The notes under the pieces: generated by a model
What the model saw: the letters and a program-made list of their open reading frames with translations, nothing else
Told to the model about the DNA's origin: nothing
Database searches by the model: none
Translations under genes and position numbers: made by a program
Source: DASUBV01 sp963822485
GTDB lineage: Bacteria; Actinomycetota; Actinomycetes; Streptosporangiales; Streptosporangiaceae
Length of the DNA: 64,000 nt
Direction: 5' to 3'
NCBI GenBank assembly: GCA_963822485.1
Contig: CAWGHW010000015.1
Coordinates: 1-64,000 of the forward strand
In this document: piece by piece, positions 1-8,442 of the stretch
Numbering within the stretch: the first letter of the stretch is position 1
Layout: every line of letters begins with the position of its first letter

Positions 1-176
1 ACGGCGTAGGGCGATCTCCTTTGTAGGGGTCGCCTCTCCTTTGCAGGGGTCGCCGCTGCAGGGGTCGCCGCCTGGCGGCCTCCCGGCGGCGACCCCTAGT
101 GCAGTTCGGAAGGCCGCGCGCCGCAGCCTTCCAAGCTGGTCATGAGGGTTCGCCGTCGTAGCGCTGGAGCGGGCAG
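1..176. repeat. Short direct repeats with a hairpin, no gene seen
   Basis: A 20-bp unit built on AGGGGTCGCC occurs head to tail at 16-35 and 36-55, with a third partial copy from 56. An inverted copy (GGCGGCGACCCCT, 85-97) pairs perfectly with 60-72, giving a 13-bp stem. The block lies just beyond the 3' end of the minus-strand transporter and may act as a transcription terminator. No coding potential was recognised in this edge segment. Confidence 0.6.
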
Positions 177-1649
177 CTACGGGCGCCGCGGGAAGAGCAG
201 CGCGGTGACGACGGCACCTGCGGCGAACAGGATGGCCAGGAACGTGAACGCGATGACGTCGCCATGGACGGTCGCGGATTGCGGGCTGACGTCCGGCTGG
301 TGATGGGTCAGGTAGCTCGCGGCGGCGGTGGCGGCGATGGTGTTGAGCAGGGCGGCGCCCAGCGAGCCGCCCACCTGATTACTGCTGTTCACCAGGGCGG
401 CAGCGACGCCGCTGTCGGCGGGCCTGGCTCCGGCCGGGCCGAGGCTGAAGGCGGTCGTGACGATGCCGCCGGTGCCGAGCCCGAGGAGAACCAGGGCCGG
501 GGCCACCCGAGTTCCGTAGTCGCCCGCAACGCCCAGCCCGGTCAGCCAGCCAGCCGCCCCGGCGGCCAGGATCATGCCGACGGGAACGACCACCTTGGGC
601 CCGAACCGTTTCAGGCCCCTATTGCTCACGAAGTTGGCCGCGACCACGACACCGGCGATGAAGGGCAGGAAGGCGAGCCCGGCTCGCAGCGGGCTGAATC
701 CCAGGACGTCCTGGAGGTAGTAGGTGATGAGAAGGAACGCGCCGATCAGCCCGATTCCGCCGATGAGGGCGCCGAGGTAGGCGGGGCCGCGGGTCCGGCT
801 GGCGATGATGCCGAGCGGCACCAGTGGGTGCGCGACCCGCTGCTCCACCGCGACGAACGCGCCCAGGAGGACAACTCCCGCGACGATCGGGCCTACGGTC
901 GCTGCGGCGCCCCAGCCGCTGGTGGCGGCCTGGCTGAAGCCGTACACGATGCCGACGAGGCCGCCGGCGGCCAGGAGGCTGCCTGGTACATCAAGCCTGG
1001 CTCCGGGGTTGCGGGGCTGGTTCCTGATCAGCGGGATGGCACCGGCCAGGGCGAGCGCGGCGAAGGCGACGTTGACGTACAGGCACCAGCGCCAGGACAG
1101 GTACTCGGTCAGGACGCCGCCGAGGATCAGGCCGATCGCGCCGCCGCCGCCGGCGATGGCGGTGAAGATGCCGAGCGCTTTGCCGCGCTCGCGTTCTTCG
1201 GTGAAGGTCGTGGTGAGCAGGGCCAGCGCGGACGGCGCCAGCAGCGCACCGAACCCGCCTTGCACGGCCCGCGCGGCAACCAGCGCACCGAAATCTGGTG
1301 CGGCGCCGCCCAGAGCCGAGGCAACCGCGAACCCGGCCAGCCCGGCGACAAACGTCCTCTTGCGGCCCAGCAGGTCCGACAGCCGGCCGCCGACGATCAG
1401 CAGGCCACCGAACGCCAGCGCATAGGCGGTGATGACCCACTCCCGGTCGGTGGTGGAAAAGCCCAGCGCCTGCTGGGCTGATGGAAGAGCAATGTTCACG
1501 ATGGTGGCGTCCAGCACCACCATGAGCTGGGCCACGCCGACGACGGCCAGGATCAGCCAGCGACGTCTTCCTGGTTCGGGTCCTGCTGATGCCGTCGGCG
1601 CAGCCGGGGAAGACCCGGACAGCGCAGGCCGGGAAGCTGATTCGGGCAT
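177..1649 (-). CDS. MFS drug:H+ antiporter, DHA2 (EmrB/QacA-like) family
   Basis: A 490-residue inner-membrane protein with the DHA2 layout of about 14 hydrophobic segments. TM1 carries the family signature (VVLDATIVNIALP, about residues 44-56), followed by the loop motif GGRLSDLLGRKR near residue 87. The family exports lipophilic drugs or cations using the proton gradient; the substrate here is unknown. The ATG at 1649 has a GGAG ribosome site 6 nt upstream. The gene lies 47 nt downstream of a sigma-factor gene on the same strand, so the two are probably cotranscribed and the exporter may belong to that sigma factor's response. Confidence 0.93.
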   Translation of the reverse strand: MPESASRPALSGSSPAAPTASAGPEPGRRRWLILAVVGVAQLMVVLDATIVNIALPSAQQALGFSTTDREWVITAYALAFGGLLIVGGRLSDLLGRKRTFVAGLAGFAVASALGGAAPDFGALVAARAVQGGFGALLAPSALALLTTTFTEERERGKALGIFTAIAGGGGAIGLILGGVLTEYLSWRWCLYVNVAFAALALAGAIPLIRNQPRNPGARLDVPGSLLAAGGLVGIVYGFSQAATSGWGAAATVGPIVAGVVLLGAFVAVEQRVAHPLVPLGIIASRTRGPAYLGALIGGIGLIGAFLLITYYLQDVLGFSPLRAGLAFLPFIAGVVVAANFVSNRGLKRFGPKVVVPVGMILAAGAAGWLTGLGVAGDYGTRVAPALVLLGLGTGGIVTTAFSLGPAGARPADSGVAAALVNSSNQVGGSLGAALLNTIAATAAASYLTHHQPDVSPQSATVHGDVIAFTFLAILFAAGAVVTALLFPRRP

Positions 1650-1696
1650 GGCAAACTCCAGGTGAGAGGTCTTAGCGGGGAACTAGCTGGCCGCCG

Positions 1697-2704
1697 TTAC
1701 GCGTCGAGGGTGCGGGGCAGGCCGAAGCGGGCCAGGTTGCTGTTGTCGAAGCGGGTGATCTCGCTGATCTTGCTGCCGGCCAGGGCGAGAACGATGAGAC
1801 CGTTCGCGTGCAGGACGTCGGAGCGGGGGTCGTGCACGTAGATGCCGAAGGCCGGCTGGCCGTTCGCGCGCGTGGCCACGAGCCGGTAACGGAGCCCGCT
1901 GCCGAACAACAGGGACAGTCCTCGGACGGCTACCTCGCGGCCCTGGTACTCGAAGGGCGCGGGTGGCATCCTCAGCCACACGTCATCGGTCAGCAAGCTG
2001 ACGATGCCATGCACGTCCCCCGACGCGTAAGCCTCGGTGAGCTGCCGTACCAGCGCACGCTCGGCCGGTGACCCCGGCGCGGGCGGCAGTTCGTGGTCGG
2101 GTGCCTCGGCTGACCGCCGGGCCAGCGTCGCCCGCGCCCGTTTGAGGGCACTGGCCACCGACTCGATCGAGGCTTGGAGCATGCCTGCGGTCTCCGCCGT
2201 GCTGAAGCCGAGCACATCGCGCAGCACGAGTACGGCGCGCTGGCGAGGCGGGAGCAGCTGCAGGGCGGTGATGAAGGCCAGGGAGATCGCCTCCGTGCTC
2301 TCGTACCGGGCCTCCGGTCCCAGCTCAGGCTCAGCCAGCTCGTCGAGCAGCAGGTCGGGATACGGTTCGAGCCACGGCACATCGCCCACCCGCGTCGGCT
2401 CGGGCGGGTCGGGCCACGACTGCGGGGCATCCACCGTCACGCTCCGGCTACCGGCGCGCAGGGTGTTCAGACAGCGATTGGTGGCGATCCGGTACAGCCA
2501 GGTGCGAATCGACGCCCGCTGCTCGAAACTGGCCAGCCCGCGCCAGGCGGCCAGCAGCGTCTCCTGCAGCGCATCCTCGGCGTCCTGCGCGGAGCCAAGG
2601 ATCCGGTAGCAGTGGACCTGCAGCTCGCGCTGATAGGGATCCACAAGCTCCCGGAACGCCTCCTGGTCGCCGCCCCGGGCCCGGGCCGTCAACTCCGCCG
2701 TCAC
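1697..2704 (-). CDS. ECF sigma factor, SigG/SigJ-like, with C-terminal SnoaL-like domain
   Basis: 335 residues. Region 2 lies at about residues 10-80 (the motif DAEDALQETLLAAWRGL matches the -10 and core-binding helix) and region 4 at about 140-200 (LPPRQRAVLVLRDVLGFS followed by a helix-turn-helix). The last 120 residues resemble the SnoaL-like extension of the SigG/SigJ-type ECF group, in which the extension replaces or assists an anti-sigma factor. Consistent with that, no anti-sigma gene is adjacent. The GTG start at 2704 has GAAGGA upstream. The co-directional transporter downstream is its most likely target. Which ECF subgroup it belongs to is uncertain. Confidence 0.9.
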   Translation of the reverse strand: MTAELTARARGGDQEAFRELVDPYQRELQVHCYRILGSAQDAEDALQETLLAAWRGLASFEQRASIRTWLYRIATNRCLNTLRAGSRSVTVDAPQSWPDPPEPTRVGDVPWLEPYPDLLLDELAEPELGPEARYESTEAISLAFITALQLLPPRQRAVLVLRDVLGFSTAETAGMLQASIESVASALKRARATLARRSAEAPDHELPPAPGSPAERALVRQLTEAYASGDVHGIVSLLTDDVWLRMPPAPFEYQGREVAVRGLSLLFGSGLRYRLVATRANGQPAFGIYVHDPRSDVLHANGLIVLALAGSKISEITRFDNSNLARFGLPRTLDA

Positions 2705-2774
2705 GGTCTGTTCCTTCCATCCGTCTGGTTTCCTTCCCCTCCGCTCGCAAGTACTGACACGGCCCGTCGCTCAA

Positions 2775-2798
2775 ACCGGGCGGTCTCCACCGCCCGGT
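2775..2798. terminator. 10-bp hairpin after the GNAT gene
   Basis: ACCGGGCGGT (2775-2784) pairs perfectly with ACCGCCCGGT (2789-2798) around the 4-nt loop CTCC. It sits between the stop of the minus-strand acetyltransferase (2851) and the start of the sigma gene (2704). It probably ends the upstream transcript; there is no clear U tract. Confidence 0.5.
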
Positions 2799-2850
2799 AT
2801 TTCGAGGGTCCGCGCCCGCGTCGCTGACCGGGACTCCCGGATCTGCAAGC

Positions 2851-3414
2851 TCAGGCGAGCTCGCGGCGCACAAGCCAGCGTGACTTGCCGCCGCTTCGGC
2901 CCGTCGTCTGCTGCACGCGCCCGAATCCGTGTGCCTCGAACAAGCGGACGGTGCCCACATACGCGCTGGTCTGGTCGACTCGGTCACCATCCGGCTCTAT
3001 CGGGTAACCCTCAATCACGCTCGCCCCGTTCGCGCGCGCGTGCTCAACAGCGCCATCAAGCAGCTCGTGCATCAATCCCCTGCGCCGGAATCCAGGGCGC
3101 ACCACAAAGCAAACCGCCGACCACGCGTCCGCGTCATCAACATGCGGAATGGTCCGCGAGTTGACCAGGGCGCGATAGGTAGCCTTCGGCGCGATCGAGC
3201 ACCAGCCGACGACCTCGCCGTCCGCGAACGCGAGAACGCCAGGGCCGGGCTCGCTGTCACACAGCCCGCGCATGTGCTTGATCCGGCCAGGCGTATCCAG
3301 GCTGGAGTTGCGGTAGGCCATGCACACGCACCCGCCGCCGCCCGGCTTGCCCGGCACCATCAGCGACGCGAAGTGGTCCCACCGCCCGACGGCCGACAGC
3401 ACCTCGATCCGCAC
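2851..3414 (-). CDS. GNAT-family N-acetyltransferase
   Basis: 187 residues from a GTG at 3414, chosen because CTGGAG lies just upstream and the protein then opens with a normal GNAT beta strand. The reading frame stays open further upstream but without family similarity. The acetyl-CoA binding region is visible as VCFVVRPGFRRRGLMHELL, with the R-R-R-G-L pyrophosphate loop. The C-terminal part reads FEAHGFGRVQQT. It would transfer an acetyl group to an unidentified amine substrate. It is divergent from the DinB gene at 3520. Confidence 0.85.
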   Translation of the reverse strand: MRIEVLSAVGRWDHFASLMVPGKPGGGGCVCMAYRNSSLDTPGRIKHMRGLCDSEPGPGVLAFADGEVVGWCSIAPKATYRALVNSRTIPHVDDADAWSAVCFVVRPGFRRRGLMHELLDGAVEHARANGASVIEGYPIEPDGDRVDQTSAYVGTVRLFEAHGFGRVQQTTGRSGGKSRWLVRRELA

Positions 3415-3519
3415 ATCTCCAGGATAACGACGGAAACGCCCAGCCACCCGGGCCGGTGACTGCACAGTTGACGGGGCGGCTACCTGCCTGACCCTGCCAG
3501 CCGCAGCTAGGCTCCAGGC

Positions 3520-4080
3520 ATGGCTAACGCGAAAGCCGACCTCATTGGCCTTTCGGATTATGTGTACGAGCGCACCCGCGACAGGCTCGACGGCCTCACC
3601 GATACCGAGTATTTCTGGGAGCCGGTTCCCAACTGCTGGACGATTCGCCGGGTGGGCTCGGACAACTACCAGGCGGATGATTCGGACCCACCTGAAATCC
3701 CGCCCTTCACGACGATCGCGTGGCGGCTGTGGCACCTCGTTGAATGCTACGGAGGAATCCGGAATGCGCAGTGGCTGGGCATCGAGCGACAGCCCGCAGG
3801 CTTTGAGAGGGATGACCCGGCGCCGGCGACCGCAGCCGAAGCCATGACTGTCCTGGAACGTGCTCACGCCTTTTGGCAAGGCCTGCTTCATGAGCTGCCT
3901 GCAGATTCCTGGTGGGAGCCGCTGGGCCCCGCTGCTGGCCCGTACGCCGAGGACGACAAAGCGTCGCTCGTACTCCATCAGCTTGACGAGCAGATCCATC
4001 ACGGTGCGGAGCTCGGGGTACTGCGTGATCTCTATCTACACAGCCGGACGCTGGATAGGGCAGCCGAGCCCGGCCACTGA
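3520..4080 (+). CDS. DinB-superfamily protein
   Basis: 186 residues in the DinB/YfiT four-helix bundle style. The metal-site histidines expected of the fold are visible in LWHLVECYGG (about residue 73) and in LDEQIHHGAELGVLRDLYL near the C-terminus. In actinomycetes such proteins include mycothiol-dependent transferases and DNA-damage-inducible proteins of unknown role; no substrate can be assigned. The start looks leaderless: a TAGGCT -10 box (3508-3513) lies 6 nt before the ATG and no ribosome site is present. The IS110-type element follows about 380 bp downstream. Confidence 0.82.
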   Translation: MANAKADLIGLSDYVYERTRDRLDGLTDTEYFWEPVPNCWTIRRVGSDNYQADDSDPPEIPPFTTIAWRLWHLVECYGGIRNAQWLGIERQPAGFERDDPAPATAAEAMTVLERAHAFWQGLLHELPADSWWEPLGPAAGPYAEDDKASLVLHQLDEQIHHGAELGVLRDLYLHSRTLDRAAEPGH

Positions 4081-4462
4081 GTTTGGCCTGTTCGAGCCAG
4101 CGCCGGCGATTTGCATGGCAGGCCGGGATCCAGCGCGCCAGGAGGTAAGGCTCCTAACGCGTAAGTCATCGGCTCGATTCCAATAGGCGAGCCTCGGGCG
4201 GACCAGCGGAAACCACGTTTTCAAGATCGTCTTGTCTGGCGCCTGGTAGCACTGGGCCCCGGATCTGGCGCCTGAACACAGCCCGGCCCGTGCTTGGTGC
4301 AGCCTCGACGCTGCACCAAGCACGGACCCGACGGATGTCCGGGCGGCCGGGCAGTACCAAGCATTCAGAACGTGGACCTGCCCCACCTGCTCCGGAGCCT
4401 CATCAGCACCCGCGGGCCGACGTCGTGATGACCCGATAAGTACATTTTTCTCCTTGATGCGA
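4081..4462. other. Intergenic flank of the IS110 element with a strong hairpin
   Basis: No convincing gene was found. The main feature is a perfect 16-bp inverted repeat, 4288-4303 with 4310-4325 (core TGCTTGGTGCAGC), around a 6-nt loop. It could terminate the DinB transcript. IS1111-type elements are known to favour repetitive or palindromic targets, so its closeness to the element end (about 140 bp) is worth noting. Confidence 0.5.
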
Positions 4463-4542
4463 TGAAGGAGCGGAGCCTCCCGCTCCCTGGCGGATGCTGG
4501 AAGTTGCGAAGTATCCGTCTCCACCAGGCAAGGGAGGCCCCA

Positions 4543-5586
4543 GTGGAAGACTATGACGGCCGGCAGGTCGTGGGCATGGACCTGCACCGGCGGCGCAGCG
4601 TGCTGGTTCGGATGACCGAGGATGGCCGGCGGCTCGGAACGGCGAGGATCACGAACAGCCCGGGTGAGCTGCGCGCGCAGCTGGCCCGGGCCGGGAAGTC
4701 GCCGAGGGTTGTCCTCGAGGCGACTTACGGCTGGTACTGGGCGGCGGACACGCTGGCGGCGGCGGGCGCGGAGGTGCACCTGGCGCACCCGCTGGGAGTG
4801 AAGGCGTTCAGCTACCGGCGGGTCAAGAACGACGTGCGTGACGCGGGCGATCTGGCGGACCTGCTGCGGATGGGCCGGCTGCCCGAGGCGTGGATCGCGC
4901 CGCCGCAGGTGCGGGAGGTGCGGGAGCTGACGCGGTACCGGCAGAAGCTGGTGGGCCTGCGGACCAGCTGCAAGGACCAGGTCCATGCGGTGCTGGCCAA
5001 GCTCGGCGTGCCGGTGACCTGCTCGGATATCTTCGGGACGGCCGGGTCGGCGTGGCTGGACGGCCTGGGCCTGCCCCAGCCGTATGCGGGGAAGGTCACC
5101 TCGCTGCGGCAGCTGGTCGGCGAGCTCACCACCGAGATCACCATGGTCACCGAGGTGCTCGCGGACCTGCTGGCGGGTGACCGGGGCTACCGGGTGATCC
5201 AGCAGCTGCCCGGCATCGGCCCGGTGCTGGCCGCGGTGATCATCGCCGAGATCGGCGACGTGCACCGGTTCACCAGCGCGGCCCGGCTGTGCTCGTGGGC
5301 CGGGCTGACGCCCCGCCACCGCGAGTCCGACGTCAAGGTCACCCGCGGGCACGTCACCAAGCAGGGCTCGCGGATGCTGCGCTGGGCGCTGATCGAGGCG
5401 ATCCAGCGCGTGCCCCGCGACTCAGTAATCGGCGCGGCCAAGGAGGCCATCATCAGCCGGCGCGGGCAGCAGGCCCGCAACATCGCCAAGGTCGCCGCCG
5501 CCCGGCGGCTGCTGACCCTGGTCTTCTACGGCCTGCGGGACGAGCAGATCCGCTGCTTGCCCGCCGGCCGGGGCCGGGCCGCATGA
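4543..5586 (+). CDS. IS110-family recombinase (DEDD transposase)
   Basis: 347 residues from a GTG at 4543, preceded by GGGAGG; an in-frame ATG at 4462 lies at the element's inverted repeat and adds unconserved residues. The N-terminal RuvC-like DEDD domain shows VVGMDLHRRRS (first Asp), VVLEATYGWYW (Glu) and KNDVRDAGDLADLLR (Asp pair). The C-terminal transposase-20 domain has the helix-hairpin-helix LPGIGPVLAAVIIAEIGD and the following SWAGLTPR stretch, where the family's catalytic serine region lies. The gene appears intact, so the element may be active. The enzyme catalyses RNA-guided recombination between element and target DNA. Confidence 0.93.
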   Translation: MEDYDGRQVVGMDLHRRRSVLVRMTEDGRRLGTARITNSPGELRAQLARAGKSPRVVLEATYGWYWAADTLAAAGAEVHLAHPLGVKAFSYRRVKNDVRDAGDLADLLRMGRLPEAWIAPPQVREVRELTRYRQKLVGLRTSCKDQVHAVLAKLGVPVTCSDIFGTAGSAWLDGLGLPQPYAGKVTSLRQLVGELTTEITMVTEVLADLLAGDRGYRVIQQLPGIGPVLAAVIIAEIGDVHRFTSAARLCSWAGLTPRHRESDVKVTRGHVTKQGSRMLRWALIEAIQRVPRDSVIGAAKEAIISRRGQQARNIAKVAAARRLLTLVFYGLRDEQIRCLPAGRGRAA

Positions 5587-6032
5587 GCGGTTCCCGGCCA
5601 GCGGCCGGGCGCGAGGTCGCCGGTCTGTCTGCCCCGCCGCTCCGGCGGCGCGGGCGCGCTCTTGATTGACCCCGCCTGACCGCCGCACCTGACGCGGACC
5701 CGCCCCATGCAGCCCGGCCACGGCCGGGACCTGCGAAGGGATGACTGCAGCCAGCGGCACTGCCCGCACCGAAGACCCGGACATGGGACGGACCTGACAC
5801 AACCGAGCACGATCGCACCGCCACCGGCTCCCGTTTCCCGCCGCCCGATCATCGGGGCTCCGGCCGGTCACCTCAAGGACGCCTCCCGGCGCCGCCTGCC
5901 GGCGGCCGGGCTCCGCCCGGTCCTTGACCTGCCCAGCCGCTCGCCACGGAGATTGGCAGCTAGCAGGAAACAGGAGACGCCAGTCACGCACGCCCCAAGA
6001 CCGCCGGAATCCCCTCAACGGCCACCTTGACA
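5587..6032 (+). ncRNA. Candidate bridge/seek RNA region of the IS110 element
   Basis: About 445 bp between the recombinase stop and the right inverted repeat contain no plausible gene but many GC-rich foldbacks. These include a 7-bp stem at 5593-5599/5603-5609 and a long hairpin closed by TCAAGGAC (5873-5880) with GTCCTTGA (5920-5927). IS110-type recombinases use a structured RNA made from the element's non-coding end, on the right side in the IS1111 group. The RNA's boundaries and its guide loops cannot be fixed by eye. Confidence 0.45.
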
Positions 6033-6139
6033 AGGCTCCGCTCCTTCAGGGATGACAGGTGTACATCGGAGGTGTTTAACCGAATTGGCGGCTACTCGGC
6101 CGTCTTGCCTGGCTGGCAATGGACCGTGGAGGAGTGAGT

Positions 6140-7192
6140 TTGAACAAGATCAAGCGGAGTCTTGGTGTTCTCGCTGCAATAGCGTTCGCGGCGATGAGCA
6201 TCACCAGCGGGTCGGCCTTAGCGGCCACCCAGCCGGCCGTAAAAACGAAGGCGCAGTGGCGGGCCGCCATAGCGCGGCTCCGGCAGCCGGGATCCGGCTG
6301 CTACCACGCTTCGTATCCCGCGTTGAAGTGGCATGCCGTCAAGTGCGTAGCCGCACCGAAGGTTCCCCTGGCACCGATACCGCCATCAGGATCAGCAAGG
6401 CACGGCGCGCCACAGACGGTAGGTGATGGCACCGACTACTCGGCCCAGGTGTCGGGGCTGATCACCCGGGCCACTGGAACGTTCCAGGATGTGAGCTCGG
6501 GCATCACCGAGAAGGGCCAGCCGGGTGGTTCAGGCTCGCAGACCGCAAACGCCTTCTCACTCCAGCTCAACAGCCAGTTCTTCGCTGGCTCCCCCGCGTG
6601 CTCAAAGAGCGGCGATCCCGCCGGCTGCCAGGCGTGGCAGCAGTTCGTGTACACCTATGAAACCCGCAGCACTGGCTATGTCTTCATGCAGTACTGGCTG
6701 ATCAACTATGACGCCACGTGCCCGTCGGGCTGGTTCTCGTACTCCAGCGATTGCTACACCAACAGCAATGCCAGCACGGTGTCTACGGTTACTGCTGCGC
6801 AGCTCGCCACCGTGAACCTGACCGGCAGCGCCACGTCAGGTGGTCAGGACGGGGTGTCGCTGTCGGTTGGCTCAGGGCATGCAACGAGCGTCACCAATAG
6901 CGACAGCGAGGTCGACCTTGCTGCCTTCTGGAACACGGCCGAGTGGGGCGTGTACGGCGACGGCGGAGGTAGTGAGGCGAACTTTGGCTCCAGCACGACG
7001 CTTCAGGCGCAGACGGCCTTGACGGCGACCAGCAACTCGGCGCCCACCTGCGTCGAGGAGGGCTTCACCGGCGAGACGAACAACCTCAAGTTGACCAGCA
7101 CGCCGGCGCTTGGCAGCGAGCCATCGCCCACGATGGCAACCAGACAGACCAACGGCACCAGCGGAAGCGCGAGCTGCGCTGTCGCTGGCTAG
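6140..7192 (+). CDS. Secreted protein of unknown function
   Basis: 350 residues from a TTG at 6140, chosen because GGAGGA lies 6 nt upstream; an ATG at 6119 has no ribosome site. The N-terminus is a signal peptide: lysines, a hydrophobic stretch GVLAAIAFAAMSI, then small residues ending near SALAA. The mature part is rich in Ser, Thr, Gly and Asn with several cysteines (for example CSKSGDPAGC and CPSGWFSYSSDC) that could form disulfides outside the cell. I recognise no catalytic motif. The start codon is 92 bp beyond the right repeat of the IS element, so the insertion may have altered its promoter. It is followed by a strong hairpin. Confidence 0.75.
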   Translation: MNKIKRSLGVLAAIAFAAMSITSGSALAATQPAVKTKAQWRAAIARLRQPGSGCYHASYPALKWHAVKCVAAPKVPLAPIPPSGSARHGAPQTVGDGTDYSAQVSGLITRATGTFQDVSSGITEKGQPGGSGSQTANAFSLQLNSQFFAGSPACSKSGDPAGCQAWQQFVYTYETRSTGYVFMQYWLINYDATCPSGWFSYSSDCYTNSNASTVSTVTAAQLATVNLTGSATSGGQDGVSLSVGSGHATSVTNSDSEVDLAAFWNTAEWGVYGDGGGSEANFGSSTTLQAQTALTATSNSAPTCVEEGFTGETNNLKLTSTPALGSEPSPTMATRQTNGTSGSASCAVAG

Positions 7193-7207
7193 GCGCTGAC
7201 CTCAGGA

Positions 7208-7260
7208 GCGCGCGGATCGCCGGGCTTACCGGAAAGTGTCCATCCCGGCGATTCGCGCGC
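7208..7260 (+). terminator. 17-bp hairpin after the secreted-protein gene
   Basis: 7208-7224 pairs with 7244-7260 (core GATCGCCGGG / CCCGGCGATTC) over 17 bp with a single mismatch and a 19-nt loop. It lies between convergent genes, 16 bp beyond the plus-strand stop, and could end transcription from both sides. Confidence 0.6.
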
Positions 7261-7305
7261 CCAGCAGCCTGCCCCGCCACATCCTCGGGCAGAATCCTCG
7301 CCCGC

Positions 7306-7914
7306 TCAGGCCCGGGCTGGATCGGCCGCTCGGGCGGCCTGCTCGACCTTCGCGCGCCGGGCGGCCCAGAATGCACGGTCGTGTCCGGACAAGGCCGAAC
7401 TCTGCGCGTCCATCCCGACCGTGCCGTCGAGCTGCTCGCGCAGGATGTCGGCGTGCCCGGCGTGCCGGGTGGTATCGCAGAGCAGGTGGACCATGATGTT
7501 GAACAGCGTCACGTCGGGGCGCGGCCACCACGGCACACGGCCGGGGGCGTCGACGGGGAGCTCGCTGATGGTCGCGTCCGAGTGCTCCCACACGCGCCGG
7601 TAGAGGCCGACGATGTCCTCGCGAGTCTCGTGCTCGGTGGCCCACAGGTCGGCGCCGTCCTCGGTGTCGTCATCCCACCGGGGCAGGGGCTCGGGGAACG
7701 GGCGACCGAAGACCTGGCCGAAGTATCTGGACTCCCAGATCGCCAGGTGCTTGACCAGGCCGAGGAGGTTGGTCCCGGTGGAGGTCATGGGGCGGCGGAT
7801 GTCGTACTCGGAAAGCCCGTCCAGCTTCCAGACCAAGGCCTCGCGTACCCAGCGCAAATCGTCGTGGAGGCGTTCCTTCGCGAATTCATCGATCACGGGG
7901 CACGAGCCTGTCAC
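7306..7914 (-). CDS. DinB/DUF664-family protein
   Basis: 202 residues if started at the GTG at 7914; a second GTG a few codons on is equally possible and no clear ribosome site decides. The family core is seen in LLGLVKHLAIWESRYFG (about residue 50) and in VHLLCDTTRHAGHADILREQL (about 145), which supply the histidine positions of the DinB metal site. It would be a cytosolic four-helix-bundle protein, possibly a thiol-dependent transferase; the substrate is unknown. It is only distantly like the DinB protein at 3520. Confidence 0.85.
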   Translation of the reverse strand: MTGSCPVIDEFAKERLHDDLRWVREALVWKLDGLSEYDIRRPMTSTGTNLLGLVKHLAIWESRYFGQVFGRPFPEPLPRWDDDTEDGADLWATEHETREDIVGLYRRVWEHSDATISELPVDAPGRVPWWPRPDVTLFNIMVHLLCDTTRHAGHADILREQLDGTVGMDAQSSALSGHDRAFWAARRAKVEQAARAADPARA

Positions 7915-8092
7915 GCAACGCTGACGGGCTCAACCGCGCACCTGGGCACGTCGGGGCGAACTGACTGATCCCGCCGGGCACGCTGTGGCCCGCACGAGGC
8001 CCCTTGCCTGATCAGCGCGGTCCCCGCATCCTTAGACGAGGCGCTGCCGACGGCAGCACCTCCAACGGCAGCACAGCCACTGGAGCGACCCG

Positions 8093-8326
8093 ATGCGCGA
8101 TGACAACTATGAGCCCAACCGCGTGCTCGGCATGCCCAGAGGCAGAGCTCCTCACGCCCGGCAGGGCGAAGAGCAGCAACGCGTCATGGGTGTGCCGACC
8201 GACTGGATCGGTCCCGTGGACCCCCAGCTCAAAAAGGCACTGACACACCCGGTCCGGGCATATCGCCAGTGGCGGCTAACCCGGCGCCTGGGCCCCTACG
8301 CACCAGAAGACGACCAAGCCGAGTGA
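8093..8326 (+). CDS. Small hypothetical protein
   Basis: 77 residues, charged and without a membrane segment. The ATG at 8093 follows a GGAG located 8 nt upstream. The C-terminal half (WIGPVDPQLKKAL and YRQWRLTRRLGPY) reads like genuine protein, but I recognise no family. It stands alone between two minus-strand genes, so its expression depends on a promoter in 7915-8092. Confidence 0.45.
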   Translation: MRDDNYEPNRVLGMPRGRAPHARQGEEQQRVMGVPTDWIGPVDPQLKKALTHPVRAYRQWRLTRRLGPYAPEDDQAE

Positions 8327-8442
8327 GCCACGAGTCGCAGGCCAGCACCGACAGTGTTTGCGCGCAGAAGCCGGAACGACGAGCCACGGCAACGAACTCT
8401 ACCTAGGTAGATGTCGCGGATTCGCCCTAGAGGAGACTCTTG

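Larger units (their letters stand above)
4463..6048 (+). mobile_element. IS110-family element, IS1111 type, sub-terminal inverted repeats
   Basis: The 16-bp sequence TGAAGGAGCGGAGCCT at 4463-4478 recurs as its exact reverse complement at 6033-6048, enclosing one IS110-type recombinase gene. Sub-terminal inverted repeats of this size mark the IS1111 group; plain IS110 members lack them. The left end is short (65 bp from repeat to recombinase start) and the right end is long (about 445 bp from stop codon to repeat), as expected for IS1111-type members whose guide RNA is encoded downstream of the recombinase. True tips lie a few bases outside the repeats and cannot be fixed without an empty site. 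Only one copy is present in the window. Confidence 0.82.

Noticed and set aside
4036..5352. A 438-residue minus-strand frame across the IS110 recombinase
   Set aside because: It is antisense to the recombinase, low-complexity and without a ribosome site.
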